Assembly: GCF_000149955.1 (NCBI RefSeq)
Contig: NC_030989.1
Location: 1,224,552 to 1,288,551, forward strand
Source of the DNA: Fusarium oxysporum f. sp. lycopersici 4287
Taxonomy: Eukaryota; Ascomycota; Sordariomycetes; Hypocreales; Nectriaceae
Length of the DNA stretch: 64,000 bases
Reading direction: 5' to 3'
Below are positions 32,254 to 43,703 of the stretch, one piece after another (the stretch's first letter is position 1; every line of letters begins with the position of its first letter). The notes under the pieces were generated by a model. That model searched no databases and was not told the origin of the DNA. It worked only from the letters and a program-made list of their open reading frames with translations. Both the position numbers and the translations under genes were made by a program.

Positions 32254-34068
32254 ATGACATCGATCGCCGGGTCGCTTCAGGCTGCGCTGCCCAAGCCAAA
32301 ATACACGGGCGAAGATGAAGAACCCCCGGCGCGAGCGCAACAACGCGGTGTTCGAATTGTTGGCCCCGGACAACTTGACGAAACCCAGCTCGTCCTCAAG
32401 CGATCTGGTCCTCCAGCATATGGCCAGCGCTCAGGATGGCGCCCTCGATCGCAGGAGGACTTTGGCGATGGAGGTGCTTTTCCCGAAATCCCCATCGCTC
32501 AGTATCCGTTAGAGATGGGAAAGAAAGGAGGAAGTTCTAGCAACGCGTTGGCAATTCAAGTTGATTCCGAAGGCAAGGTCAAATACGATGCCATCGCGCG
32601 ACAAGGACACAGCGAAAATCGTATCGTTCACACTTCGTTCAAGGAACTGATTCCTCTTCGACAACGCGCCGACGCGGGCGAGATCGATCTTTCGCGACCC
32701 GATAAGGAGTCTGTAGAAGCAACAACGGAGAGGACGAAGAACGCATTAGCTGCATTGGTCTCGGGAGCGGTCGCAGCACAGAAACCGAAAAATGTTAATA
32801 TTGGGCAACGAAAAGACGCTACGTTTGTTCGATATACACCTGCAAACCAGATGGGCGACAACTCCAAGAAGCAGGACCGCATCATGAAAATTGTCGAACG
32901 CCAAAGAGATCCCATGGAACCACCCAAGTTCAAGCATAAAAAGATCCCTCGAGGACCACCTTCGCCGCCCCCACCAGTTATGCACTCACCACCACGAAAA
33001 CTTACCGCTGAAGACCAAGAAATGTGGAGGATTCCTCCCCCAATTTCGAACTGGAAGAACCCCAAGGGGTTCACAGTACCGTTGGATAAGCGCCTGGCTG
33101 CAGATGGACGAGGCTTACAGGATGTAGTCATTAGCGACAAGCATGCTCAACTTGCCGAAGCTGTAAAGATGGCCGAGCGTCATGCTCGTGATGAGGTTCA
33201 GAAACGTGCCATGATGCAACAGCGCCTGGCGGAGAAGGAAAAGTCCCAAAAAGAGGATACCCTTCGAGAACTGGCCCAAAAGGCTCGAGCAGAACGGGCT
33301 GCTGCTGGTCGTGGGCGTCGAGATTCTGGTGACTCTGGGGACTCGAGGGACTCGAGGTCGCGATCGCGAAGCTACAGTTACTCCGAGTCCGATCGCTCTG
33401 ATAGTGAGGATGAAGAAGTCAGAGAGCGTGTCAAAGCACGACAAGAGAAACAAAGGGAGGAAGAGCGAAAGCTACGACAAAACCGCATGGGTGCTGAACG
33501 ACGAGCTCAAGTTATGGCCCGTGAACAAGGCAGAGATATATCTGAGAAGATTGCTCTGGGCCTGGCCAAACCTACACAATCGAAGGAGACGATGTATGAC
33601 TCGAGACTATTCAACCAGACAAGCGGATTCGATAGTGGTATTAACGAGGACAACCCTTACGACAAGCCTCTCTTCGCTGCACAGGACGCCATCAGCAGTA
33701 TTTACCGACCACGGGCAAATGTGGATGATGATGACGATGGCGAAGCTGGTGACCGGGAAATGGCCAAGATCCAGAAGAGCAGTCGTTTTGGTGAAGCCCT
33801 TGGTAAGGGAACTTTCAAAGGTGCCGCAGACGCCGAGGTCAGTTTCCATTTTTACAGAACACCGTCTAAAACTTTGCTAACAAACTCAATACAGGCACGA
33901 GAAGGGCCAGTTCAGTTTGAGAAAGATGCTGGAGATCCTTTCAACGTTGACAAGTTTCTATCTGAGGTGGACCAGAACTCATCATCTAAGCGAGGTTATG
34001 GCTTGCAGGATGAAGACAGCAGACAATCCAAACGACCGCGAGTCGACCCTGACGACGACGAAGATTAA
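32254..34068 (+). CDS. PRP45: SNW-domain pre-mRNA splicing factor Prp45 (SKIP)
   Basis: Two exons, 32254-33837 and 33895-34068, giving 585 residues. The SKIP/SNW domain covers about residues 170-330 and contains the signature SNWKNPKG near residue 265, preceded by IPPPI. After it are an ER/KA-rich helical region, an RS-like patch (SRSRSRSYSYSESDRSDSED) and the conserved FNQTSGFDSG segment. Prp45 belongs to the NineTeen-related complex of the activated spliceosome and also affects transcription elongation. The 57-nt intron keeps frame without stops. Splicing gives DAEAREGPVQFEKD, the form expected in homologues. Confidence 0.95.
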   Translation: MTSIAGSLQAALPKPKYTGEDEEPPARAQQRGVRIVGPGQLDETQLVLKRSGPPAYGQRSGWRPRSQEDFGDGGAFPEIPIAQYPLEMGKKGGSSSNALAIQVDSEGKVKYDAIARQGHSENRIVHTSFKELIPLRQRADAGEIDLSRPDKESVEATTERTKNALAALVSGAVAAQKPKNVNIGQRKDATFVRYTPANQMGDNSKKQDRIMKIVERQRDPMEPPKFKHKKIPRGPPSPPPPVMHSPPRKLTAEDQEMWRIPPPISNWKNPKGFTVPLDKRLAADGRGLQDVVISDKHAQLAEAVKMAERHARDEVQKRAMMQQRLAEKEKSQKEDTLRELAQKARAERAAAGRGRRDSGDSGDSRDSRSRSRSYSYSESDRSDSEDEEVRERVKARQEKQREEERKLRQNRMGAERRAQVMAREQGRDISEKIALGLAKPTQSKETMYDSRLFNQTSGFDSGINEDNPYDKPLFAAQDAISSIYRPRANVDDDDDGEAGDREMAKIQKSSRFGEALGKGTFKGAADAEVSFHFYRTPSKTLLTNSIQAREGPVQFEKDAGDPFNVDKFLSEVDQNSSSKRGYGLQDEDSRQSKRPRVDPDDDED

Positions 34069-34739
34069 ACAGCAAAATTGTGCAGAGAGTTAGTGGTTAT
34101 ACAGTTAGACTCAGTCAGGCGTCAATGAGCAGTTTTTGGATTACAAGAGGCATATTTACAATACCAAGACACTATCAAAGCACAGCCCTCGTTGCTTGGC
34201 GAATTAATCTTATTCAACTGTCTCATGATACCAACCGTTCAATGCTAAGACCATCGTTGGGGGAGGCCCCAGCTCCAATACGTGGAATCACCGGGATCTC
34301 ATCTCCCTCCGCATTTCGGAAATGTGACCAATTTGGGCTTGTTTGCGGGGTAAACGTCACGAACTGTCGACCTTTGGAGAATCGCCATGGTGTTGACCAG
34401 GTTTACAAGGTCATTTGCCTGCGTGAAGCTAGCTTTCCCCTGATACTCGCTGATCTTTGACCCGAAAACCGAGAGCAAGGGGCTTTTATTTCTCCCGAAT
34501 AATTTGCTAAAGTTCGGTCTTAGCCTGAAAAGATGTGATCGACAACGTCCCCATGGGGAAATACATGACCAAGCTACGCTCACCTTCTCATGAAAGCTTC
34601 ATCCCCCACAAGGTTGTTGGGGGTTATTTGTGGGGTCATGGGTGAATTCTGTAGTTATAAAGAGAGTTGGGGTCGCATTGATCGTCCTGGAGTTGTTGAT
34701 CGATAGCTTCTGCCACTTACACCCATTGCAGCCTTGACC
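34069..34739. other. Intergenic: rhamnogalacturonan lyase promoter
   Basis: About 670 nt. The right end carries CreA-like sites (34604-34635) and a TATAAAG element (34656-34662) ahead of the lyase start. No gene seen. Confidence 0.55.
34604..34662 (+). promoter_or_regulatory. Carbon-repression-type promoter: two CreA-like sites and TATA box
   Basis: CCCCAC at 34604-34609 and GTGGGG at 34630-34635 match the SYGGRG consensus of CreA/Cre1 in opposite orientation. TATAAAG follows at 34656-34662, 78 nt before the ATG. Close paired sites are the usual arrangement for functional CreA repression, but short G-rich hexamers are common by chance. Confidence 0.45.
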
Positions 34740-36949
34740 ATGAAGTTCCGCAAGCTTTCGGCAGCTTTCCTCGTTTCGTTGATTCAGGCACCTCAATTGG
34801 TAGCTGCGGTTCTCAATGCGACCGAGACCGATACACAGTTGGTGATTTCAAACGACCGACTATATGCGGCTGTTCAGAAGAAGGGCGGCGCCATTGTAAA
34901 GCTCACTCTTGACGGAACGAACCTTCTCGGTAGCCCATCTGGATCTACAGGCATTGGACCTTACCTTGATTGTTACTGCACGCCCAAGGGATTCTGGACG
35001 CCGGGTTCCGTGGCCCCTGAGTACAAACTCTTCAAGGGTAAAGATGGCAAGGGTAAGGACTATGGCGGTATCGTCATGTCCGACACGTACACCGAGACAG
35101 GTCAGGTTCTGGAGCAATACTGGTTCTTGAGAGATGGAGAAACTGGGCTCCATACCTTCAGCCGAGTCGCGTATCACAACGAGGAGCAGCCCTTCCTTCG
35201 CAACCTTCAGGAGCTTCGAACCCTCTTCCGACCGAATAACGACATGTGGACTCATCTCCTGACCAACACGAAGCAATATGCGCCTCTCCCGGGCAAGGAA
35301 GCAAAGGAGAAGCAGGTTGTGGTACAAGATGCTACATGGTATCTAGGAAACACACCCAATGATCCCTATGTTAAGCAGGAAGCGGATTACTTTACCAAGT
35401 ATACGTTCCAAGACAGCTGGCGTGATATTGATGCTTATGGACTGTGAGTTTCATGCGTCTCGGCATTTTGGGATATTTGACTGACAGATAAAAGGTTCGC
35501 TGATGGTTCCAAAACCGAAGATGGAGATGCATATGGTGCTTGGCTTGTCATGAACACCAAAGACACCTACTTTGGTGGACCCCTGCATTCTGATTTGGTT
35601 GTTGATGGTATTCTTTACAACTATATTAGCTCTAACCATCATGGAGATCAAACGGTCAGTCCACTCACTTCTCTATTAAGACTAGAACTAACCTGTGTAG
35701 CCCAACATTACCAATGGATTTGACCGAACATTTGGACCTGTAAGTCTATCTGAAGCATCTAGCATATTAATTTCTCTAACTTCTCGTAGCAATACTTCCA
35801 CTTCAACCGCTTCCCCGGAGAGACCGACATCTTGAAAGCCCAGGCCGATGCAGCTCAATACGCTGACCCTGAGTGGAATGCCGATTTCTACGATTCAATT
35901 GCAAAGCACGTTCCTAACTACGTACCAACGAAATCCAGAGGGTCCTTCGAGGTCAAGGTCGATCTTCCCAAGGGGGCCACGAATGCCATTGCTGTTCTCG
36001 CACAGAGCGGCGTGGACTTCCAAGACAATGTCTTCGACACAAAGGCCTACCAGTACTGGGCTAACCTCGATGAGAGCGGCCGTGCTACTATTCCTCGAGT
36101 CAAGTCTGGAACATATCGTCTTACCGTCTATGCCGATAACATTTTTGGACAATACACTCAGGACAAGGTCAAGATCAAGGCTGGCAAGACTGAGAAGAAG
36201 AATGTCCGCTGGAGGGAAGAGTCCGCAGGCAAGGAACTCTGGCGAATTGGTACTCCTGACAAGACCTCTGGTGAATACCGCCATGGCTTCGAGCCCGATA
36301 CATCCAAGCCGCTGCAGCCGGAACAGTACCGTATCTACTGGGCCAACTGGGACTTTGTCAAGGACTTCCCTGAGGGTGTCAACTTCAAGGTTGGCGAGAG
36401 CGATGTCGGCAAGGATCTCAACTACGTCCACTGGAGTGTTTTCGGAGGAAAGGGCAACTCCGTACGCCCAGAGCAGTATGTTGGCGACGGCAATGTCAAC
36501 AACTGGACTATTGCCTTCGATCTGAAGGAGTCGCAGGTCAAGCACAAGAAGCATGCGACTTTTACCGTTCAACTTGCGGGTGCCAAGACTGCTGCTGGAA
36601 ACACGGATATCTACAATGCTTCTGAGCCTCACTCGAACCTCATGTATACCGTGAACATCAACGGCAAGGATCTTGAGCCTTGGGTTATTCCGTAAGTCGA
36701 ACCTGGATCTCTCGAAGATGAGCTATGCTGACCTTTTTAAGTTACGACCACAGCAGCTCCTGTGCTGTTCGCTCCTCAGTGAGCTGCTACAATATCGCTC
36801 ATAAATTCGAGTTTGATGCCAAGTTGCTGAAGAAGGGTGAGAATGAGATCATTCTGAGCTTGCCTTACAACGCTACGAACTATGAGTCTGCTGTGCTGCC
36901 AACATCAGTGTATGTTCAGTATGATGCACTTAGGTTGGAGGTTGAGTAG
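34740..36949 (+). CDS. Rhamnogalacturonan lyase (PL4 family), secreted
   Basis: Five exons: 34740-35443, 35495-35654, 35701-35739, 35790-36691 and 36742-36949, giving 670 residues. A signal peptide (about residues 1-23, cleaved near VAA) precedes a beta-sandwich catalytic domain, a fibronectin III-like domain (about 350-430) and a C-terminal CBM-like jelly roll, the three-domain plan of rhamnogalacturonan lyase B. It cleaves the rhamnose-galacturonate backbone of pectin by beta-elimination, outside the cell. Several N-glycosylation sites are present. The frame also opens two codons earlier at a TTG, but the first ATG is at 34740 and leads straight into the signal peptide. The promoter carries CreA-like sites, fitting carbon-source control. 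Confidence 0.92.
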
Positions 36950-37348
36950 AACATGAGCTGTATACCTACCTAATTAGCAACGATTATTAAAATGAAATTT
37001 ATGATTTCTTGGGACAAGAAAATAATCAGGAGACGTGATGCTAGATTTTCCGACATCGTACGACAGGGCTGATCTTTCGAAATTATTCGGTTATCAGTTT
37101 CTGCAGGATCGGAGGGTTTGGCGTCGTAGTAGCGCGTGAGGAGGGTTTGAAGGATCGCCATGATGAGAGAAGCAACAGTAACATCCCAGGGTCGCATAAA
37201 GTCGATGTTTTTCGGAGGCTTTTACTCTCCAAGACTAATTTATATAAAACTGGCCTTGAAGTTAAGCAAAATCTTCTCATTGAGTATCGAGACTCACAGC
37301 TCAGTTGATTTCAGTCTTGTACCTTTTAATCAATTCAGCTGCATCAAA
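36950..37348. other. Intergenic: lyase 3' flank and small membrane-protein promoter
   Basis: About 400 nt, with a TATATAAA element at 37241-37248. No gene seen. Confidence 0.5.
37241..37248 (+). promoter_or_regulatory. TATA box of the small membrane-protein gene
   Basis: TATATAAA about 105 nt upstream of the ATG at 37349. Confidence 0.45.
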
Positions 37349-37861
37349 ATGGCCTCTGGGGCGTTTTTCAACCCTAGGGTCCTCCTCTTAACAGCTCCCC
37401 TCGTCTCATCAAGCATCACACTCTGGTTCGCCCGTGACCAAAGTTTCTTCCTCACCCTCTTCACCAAGTCTCCCATTGAGCGCAAGAAGGCCAATGAGAT
37501 CCTCCCAGGCTACATCAGTAATTTCTACGGTTCAGGCCCATGGGCGGTCCTCACTTTCATTGGCCTAACATTCAGCACTTCGATCGTCAATATCTGGACT
37601 GACCGCGCTTTACTCCGGTCTCGCGGCTCACTATTTTGGTACGGCTGGTCTGCTGCACTGGCGCTGGGACATCTTGCATATGTGCCTGCTGTAGCGTGGA
37701 AGCTCAGGGCGCTGTGGGAGGATAATTGCGCTGTTGAGGGGACGGATAATGTTGGGATGCTGGAGAGATGGTTGGCTGTTAATCATTTGAGGATGTTAAC
37801 GACTGATCTTGGGGCATGGCTTTGTGCTGTTGTGGCTATTTCAAAGACATTGACTGTCTAA
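37349..37861 (+). CDS. Small integral membrane protein, four predicted helices
   Basis: Intronless frame of 170 residues from the ATG at 37349, which follows a TATA box and a short leader. Hydrophobic segments fall at about residues 10-28, 60-80, 95-117 and 150-168. Conserved-looking polar features include RKKANEILPGY, the short loop WTDR, and NHLRMLTTDLGAW. It resembles the small fungal integral membrane proteins often annotated near metabolic genes, but I cannot assign a function. The frame extends upstream to about 37160 without a better start. Confidence 0.7.
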   Translation: MASGAFFNPRVLLLTAPLVSSSITLWFARDQSFFLTLFTKSPIERKKANEILPGYISNFYGSGPWAVLTFIGLTFSTSIVNIWTDRALLRSRGSLFWYGWSAALALGHLAYVPAVAWKLRALWEDNCAVEGTDNVGMLERWLAVNHLRMLTTDLGAWLCAVVAISKTLTV

Positions 37862-39169
37862 CCCATGCTGGGAGGCACTGGATGTCTTTTGTACGAAATC
37901 TTTTTGTTATTACAGTCGAGGATCTACTGGCGGAGTGGGATTTGGAATCGGAGATCTTGATATGTTACATGGACGATGAGCGAGGCGTGATACTTGGTAG
38001 CATTTTAAACGCTCCCTTGATATTTCTTATAGGAGCTAGAGGAGCTATGTCTAGTTATGTTGCAATGGTAGCCGAGTCCCTTGCACGCGACAACATCATT
38101 TTCTATCCCCTCAGACAAGTTGTAAGCGGCTCTCGGCTTCACGGCATGTCTCGTACGTCTCAGGCCTGTGTAAGTTATCCTCAATTTCTGTTAGCGTCGG
38201 CACCAAAATAAGACAATGTCCACTGAGCTCTCGAACTTAAATAATTCGAGCTCGTTCTTTTCAGTGGAGATTATAAATAAAGACATCAGTAAAATGACGC
38301 GTTGCCAGGCCGTATTTCCGGTCATCGATTCATGGTAGTGTTGAGTTTACACGCTTCTGTCAGTTATTGGTCTGCAGATTACGCGTCTCGCTATCTCTTA
38401 GCAGCCATTTCCGAATTTAAGCTATCCCTTGAGACAAAGTAGATAATGCAATCAACACGAACTATTTTTGTAGTGATTTCGGAAACGTTGTTGAGACTCT
38501 GACTTATCAGTGGTTTTGTTTGTGGTCTCTCGTGTTACCCCTGAACCCTCTCATGGCTAACACGGCTGCACGGCTACGCGGATATCATCATCAGCATCGA
38601 ACTTCAGCCCACACCAAAGCGATGCATGCGCTAGGGAGTAGGCAGATCGGAAAGACGGCATGTGGGGGATGCCCCATGGGCGGGCGAGTGCCGTTAAGTA
38701 CCCTTGTATATTGATTTGCTGCTCATGATACCTACGTCAAATGCCCAATAAACTTTCCCATTTCTCAGGTAGGTACCTTACCTCGTCTTATAGAAAGGGA
38801 TTGTGAATCACCCACGGGCTGCCTTGGATGTGCGCCCGACCATCTGCAGCTGCACAGTCTTGAAGGAAGGAGGAGAGCTGCTTTGCTCCCTCAAATGTTT
38901 CAACAGAAATTCCTCACTTCCTCCTTCCTGTGAATAAAAAAAGAAACTTGATTCATATGCTTCTGAGAGGGTGTACTCGAGGCTGAGACAACCCATCTCC
39001 ATCAACATCCATCTCTTCTGCATTGCATTCCATTCTATCTATCACCAACTCTCTTCTCTTCTCTTCACTCCTCTTGTTCTTTTGTCATTCATCACTTGAT
39101 ACAAGCAACTCCAGCTTCAACTCTTCACTCACCTATTTCTCCAGTTCTTCCATTTTCAACTTCGTCAAC
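37862..39169. other. Intergenic: hairpin and GH16 promoter/leader
   Basis: About 1.3 kb. It contains an imperfect inverted repeat at 38219-38268. The last 150 nt before the GH16 start are pyrimidine-rich (TCTTCTCTTC runs), probably leader. No gene seen. Confidence 0.55.
38219..38268. repeat. Imperfect inverted repeat, about 50 nt
   Basis: Outer arms TCCACTGA (38219-38226) and TCAGTGGA (38261-38268) pair perfectly. Inside them GAGCTC-T-CGAA pairs with TTCGAGCTC around an AT-rich loop. The right arm has an additional 7-nt bulge. Confidence 0.6.
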
Positions 39170-40526
39170 ATGTCGCGGTATTCATCTGGCGTCAAGCCTG
39201 GAGAGATACCTCCAATTTACGACGAGATAATGCTGGCTCGTAAAGGCCAGGAAGTCCGTCATGCGAGCTCAACAATGCCCTGGTGGAATCCTCGGTACTG
39301 GCGAAAGAGAGTCTGGGCTGCTATTATCATAGTCATCATTGTCATAGTGATAATAATTGTTGCTGTCGCCGTGGGAAAAGCTAGAAAGAATATATATCCA
39401 GACTACACACCATTATCGTACAGCTTGAAAGATACATGTAAGTGCCTATCATCCTCAGCTTGGATGAAAAGACCCGCTAACCACTGCCCAGATGGGGGTG
39501 AATCCTTCTTTGATCAGTTCAACTATTTCACAGGATACGACCCCAGTAAGAACTACCTCCTACTTCAAGGGTTGCAGTACTAACGCCTCTTTTCAGCTGA
39601 GGGCTTCGTTCATTACGTTCCAAAAGCGCAAGCAGAGCTTCTTGTAAGGAACCCCTGCTGGCCACAAAACAAAACACTACTTAGTATCATGTTCAACTAA
39701 CACTCTCCAGAATCTCACATATGCTTCGCCCAGCACTGCCGTTATCAAAGTCGACACTTCTGTCGGCCCCAACGACAAGCCTAATGCATCTACTGGTCGC
39801 TTTTCTGTTCGAATCGAGTCCAAGAAGACATACGAGAACGGCCTTTTCATCTTCGACGTCAAGCATACTCCCTATGGCTGCGGCACATGGCCAGCCCTTT
39901 GGCTTACAGACCCTTTCAACTGGCCGAATCATGGAGAAATTGATGTGATGGAGTCGACAAACAAAGCCGAAGATGGGAATCAAATGACCTTGCACACTAC
40001 CGGCGACTGCTCAATGGACGTACGCCGCGAGGACACAGGTAAGACACTGCAGAAAAACTGCAACCACGAAAAGGACGATAATGCAGGCTGTGGCGTTCTG
40101 TCAGAGCCTGCGGGATACGGCACTGTCTTCAATAAGAATGGGGGAGGTGTGATGGCGGTTGAATGGCGGCATGAAGGCATCCGCATGTGGCAGTTCGGCA
40201 GAGACTCTATACCATCAGATATTAAAGGAAACAACCCAAAGCCCGACACTTGGGGTACTGCTGTTGCCGACTTTCCCAACACACATTGCAACATTGGCAC
40301 GCACTTCAAGAACCAGAGTATCATTGCCAATATCGACCTGTGTGGCAGTCTCGTCTATCACGTTTGGGACAACTCTGGATGTAAGTTGGCCCATATACTT
40401 GTAAGGAAGTAATGCTGACAATTTTCAGGTTCGGGCAAATGCACTGATCTCGTTGCCAACAATCCTGAAGCATTTAAGAATGCGTATTGGGAGTTTGGCA
40501 CTTTTCAAGTATACCAAGCAAGTTGA
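39170..40526 (+). CDS. GH16 endo-beta-1,3(4)-glucanase, type II membrane-anchored
   Basis: Five exons: 39170-39437, 39492-39545, 39597-39643, 39711-40380 and 40429-40526, giving 378 residues. The cytoplasmic N-terminus (about 50 residues) is followed by a single transmembrane helix made of I/V runs (about 52-75) and a lumenal or extracellular GH16 domain. The catalytic signature GEIDVMES (ExDxxE) is intact. The family hydrolyses mixed-linked or beta-1,3-glucans. The signal anchor rather than a cleavable signal peptide, and no GPI signal, suggests a membrane-bound wall-remodelling enzyme. The paired cysteines near the end (DNSGCSGKC) look like a disulfide. All introns are 48-67 nt and in phase. 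Confidence 0.9.
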
Positions 40527-40947
40527 GTCTGAGTATGTCCAGAGCTGAACGTGTGCTGTTTGCTCTTTTGAAAGCGCGGCGTTAAGAACAAAGGGGTCTT
40601 CAGGTTGCATTTATGAGATAGACAGTCATTGCAGAAATAAATTCTTTTGCTAAGATTACAGTGTAGACTCGTGGACTCTGCATGAGCAGTTCCTCTATGA
40701 AGTGCGGGTCTTAAAATACCTGTTAATACAAGTGCCATATCATCATCTCCATATCTATCCTTGTGCCGCCTTCGTACATTCAGTGGCGAAGATTCCAAAA
40801 GAGGAGAGAGTCCGTCTCCCAACGCCGCCCTATGCTCTAGAATATGATTACCGTAAACTCCCACGTCTGTAGAAAATCCAAGCATATTTATACATCTCTT
40901 AACCCGCTTATTCGAACCCCAATTTTGTTTATATCAGCTGCCAGCAT
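40527..40947. other. Intergenic: convergent 3' ends of GH16 and TIM22
   Basis: About 420 nt shared by two transcription ends. No gene seen. Confidence 0.5.
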
Positions 40948-41597
40948 TTAGTCGTCCTTGGGTGGTGATCGCATGTATGCATCGATGGCCGCACTGAATG
41001 CTGCGAAAGCCAAACAACCACCTGCAGCAGCTTGAGGGCCAGCATTCTTGGCCAGAATACCACCCGTCAAACATCCTGCGGCGACACTGTTGGTAAGATC
41101 GTTCTTCGCTCGCAGGCCCTCGATACCGCACTCTACGCCAGAGTACAAAGCGCCAACTTTTCCGAAGTTCTTGGCCATAGACCATGATCGTGTTCCCATA
41201 TCCTTGAATCCGATCTTGAGTTGTTGCTTGAGAGGAAGCGATGTGATTGTGCTTTGCGGGCTACCGGGGGCGGCTGTGTGGTAAGGTGTATCGTAGGACA
41301 TCTGGCAGGGATATTAGCTTGGGATGACGGCTCGAAGTTGGAGATAGAACGCACAGAGGCCATGAACATTCCGAATAAACCACCCATACCGAATCCCATA
41401 ACTCCCGACATGACTGACTTTCCAAAACAAGACTCCATCGCAGATTGAACCTATATTTCTCAAAGTCAGCTATGCGCCCCGCGAAATTCCGAGCAAGTTG
41501 CGCATCCACGTACAGCTTTAACATTAGGATCTTGAGGCCCGCCGATCCCAGGCGGTGCGGCGGCGCCGCCTGAAGGTGTCATTCCCGGGAAGTTCAT
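40948..41597 (-). CDS. TIM22: Mitochondrial inner-membrane translocase subunit Tim22
   Basis: Three exons: 41597-41514, 41450-41355 and 41301-40948, giving 177 residues. It has the Tim17/22/23 fold of four helices, with Gly-rich GxxxG motifs in helix 1 ([11 protein letters not shown]), and the characteristic [25 protein letters not shown] and GCLTGGILA segments. The Cys in SCFGKS and the one in VECGIEG are the disulfide pair known for Tim22. It forms the carrier-insertion channel of the TIM22 complex. It converges with the GH16 gene. Confidence 0.95.
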
Positions 41598-42165
41598 GGT
41601 TGTGATTAGATGAGATGAGGAACACGGTCGTTAAAGTGGGAGGGCGGGTTTAGCTACGGCCGGATGGACTTGAGATTCTCTGGGGAAATCTTTCGGGAGA
41701 TTATTTCTGCCAAGTATCACCGCCTTTCGGGGGGCGTTGTCGGAGATCCGGCCCCACCATGCCGACTTCGGCGGGCCCGCCCGGATAGACAATCAATCAG
41801 TTTTATTGTTCAAAGGTTAGAAGATGTAAAAGAACAAGCAAAGGAGGAAACGAAGTTGAGGTCACGGGCTCATGGGAAAATTAATTCCGGGATTTGCATA
41901 ACTGTTGTTTGTTTCAAATATCAACAAGGCTGTCATAACAAACTGCTGCCCTCAAGTTGTTGCTCTAATAATACATTTCCTCTTGTCAAGTCTCAGCAAT
42001 TATCCTCCTAGTCACATATCTTCAAAGCTCAAAAAAAAAGTCTCTTCATGCATCCCCTTTGACTACAATTTACGTCCCGCTCTCAATCTCTCACTCGTCC
42101 TCGTCCAATGTCTAGGTCTTCTTGCCACAATGTGGGCCAACCCGTCGTCCATAATTATCCATGAT
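41598..42165. other. Intergenic between TIM22 and the SANT-like gene
   Basis: About 570 nt: TIM22 promoter on the left, 3' flank of the SANT-like gene on the right. No gene seen. Confidence 0.5.
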
Positions 42166-43326
42166 TCATTTTCTCTGGCTCGATGGCTGCTGGTTGCTTT
42201 GACGGGGGACAGGGCGGTCAGGAAGTCTTCGTCGCTTAGGGGCCTGATTCTGGTCCTGGCCACCACTGTAGCCGCGCTTGCCAGTCTGATGTGATGTCTC
42301 ACGAAGAGGGGCTGAGTTCGGAGGCTGCCTAAAGTTGATGAAAGGAAATGTTTGACGGATAGAAGGTAGACTCCCTCCTTGAGGTCCCTGAGGGGACCGC
42401 TGAGGGGGCCCAGTATATGGCCGAGTCCATGAGCTTTCCTCCTGCGCCCTGGAATGTCGAGCCTGGACATTGCTGTTTCGTGGAACCATGGACATCGATT
42501 CTCCAAGGTTCTCGTTCTCTCGAGTTTCAGGTACGAGGCGCCAAAGCCCGCCTTCCAATTTCTCCATGGGTCGACTCAAGAAGTTGCCTCCAGGTCTGGC
42601 AGCACGCACTGTTCTGGGCAGCGGGCGAAAATCGAGTGCATACTTCGCCCTCGGGTCATCTGGTGGTGACTGGTTTTCTTCAAAAGACTGCTGCTGAGCC
42701 CAATCGTACGGAGCGAACGAACGAACATATTGGACGCTGGATGTGCCTGAGCCACTCAGTCCAGGTCCAGGTCCATCCTCATCGATAGTGGGCAGTGCAT
42801 TTCGATTCTCCGCGACTCGAGTCTTGGTTGCATTCTTGCCCCGTCGTCTCTTGGGCTTCGACTGCTCGCTCAAAAGCGCGGTAAGTTCAGGGTTTTGAAG
42901 GGGTCGCGGAACTGGAGGGGGGCTAGCCGGTGGAGGTGATCTATGGTTCTTGTACCATTCTGTTATCTGTTAGAACCTTGGAATCGAAGGGGAAATCGTA
43001 CCAGACTAACCGATCAAGCGTAGGTGCCGTTCAACAAATGGGCCAGCATTCGGGGAAGAACCACCCTTGACAATGTTCTGGTAGTGATGCTCGTCTATCA
43101 GAGTCAGCAGAAACCTTAGAAGGTATTGGAAGCGCATAGGTAACTCACATAACATGTTCTTAGTATAGTTGCGTTGGGCGATGTCACCAGCATTGTCGTT
43201 CATATATTGCGCGCATTGCTCCCAGCTCATGCCTCGATCAGCTGGGTTAGCAGCAGCTACTGAGCGAGGAACAACGACTTCCCAGAGCATTCGTTCTTCG
43301 TCTACCGACCAAGTCTTTCCACCCAT
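42166..43326 (-). CDS. SANT/Myb-like DNA-binding protein, function unknown
   Basis: Three exons: 43326-43149, 43094-43011 and 42959-42166, giving 351 residues. The N-terminal 85 residues contain a Myb/SANT-like helix set (KTWSVDEERMLWEVVVPRS, then MSWEQCAQYMND). The remaining 260 residues are Pro/Ser/Arg-rich and look disordered, with basic patches (KPKRRRGKN; KRRRLPDRP) that could be nuclear localisation signals. Probably a nuclear protein; I do not recognise an orthologue with known role. Both introns are in phase with GT-AG ends. Confidence 0.75.
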
Positions 43327-43703
43327 GGTTGAGGCCCAATGTTAGGGTGGACCAAAGAAGAGAGGAGAGTGAAGAAGCAAGTATATAAAAAAGTGACGAT
43401 AACGAAGTACAACAGGCAGAGTATATAAGGCAAGCGACGATGCCTATATCGAATGGTAGTGCGGAAAGAGGATCAGAGTAAAGAATGAAGATCACGAACG
43501 CAGCTTTATAGGCTCAGGACAATAGATGAGTGATTCAGTCCCGTTTGCATTGTCTGCTTAAGCCATGCGAATGCTTATCAAAGGTCAGGTGCCCGTACTG
43601 AATGAAGGACAATGGAGCAGGTCGCATTGTGATTCAATGTAAACGGAGAAGTTCAGACGAGCCGTTTGACTCTGACTTTTCCCTTCGACACCTTCCGACA
43701 TGA
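43327..43703. other. Intergenic: SANT-like promoter and GEP4 3' flank
   Basis: About 375 nt between two minus-strand genes. No gene seen. Confidence 0.5.

Noticed and set aside
34734..34739. Upstream start of the rhamnogalacturonan lyase
   Set aside because: The codon at 34734 is TTG; the first ATG is at 34740 and leads directly into the signal peptide.
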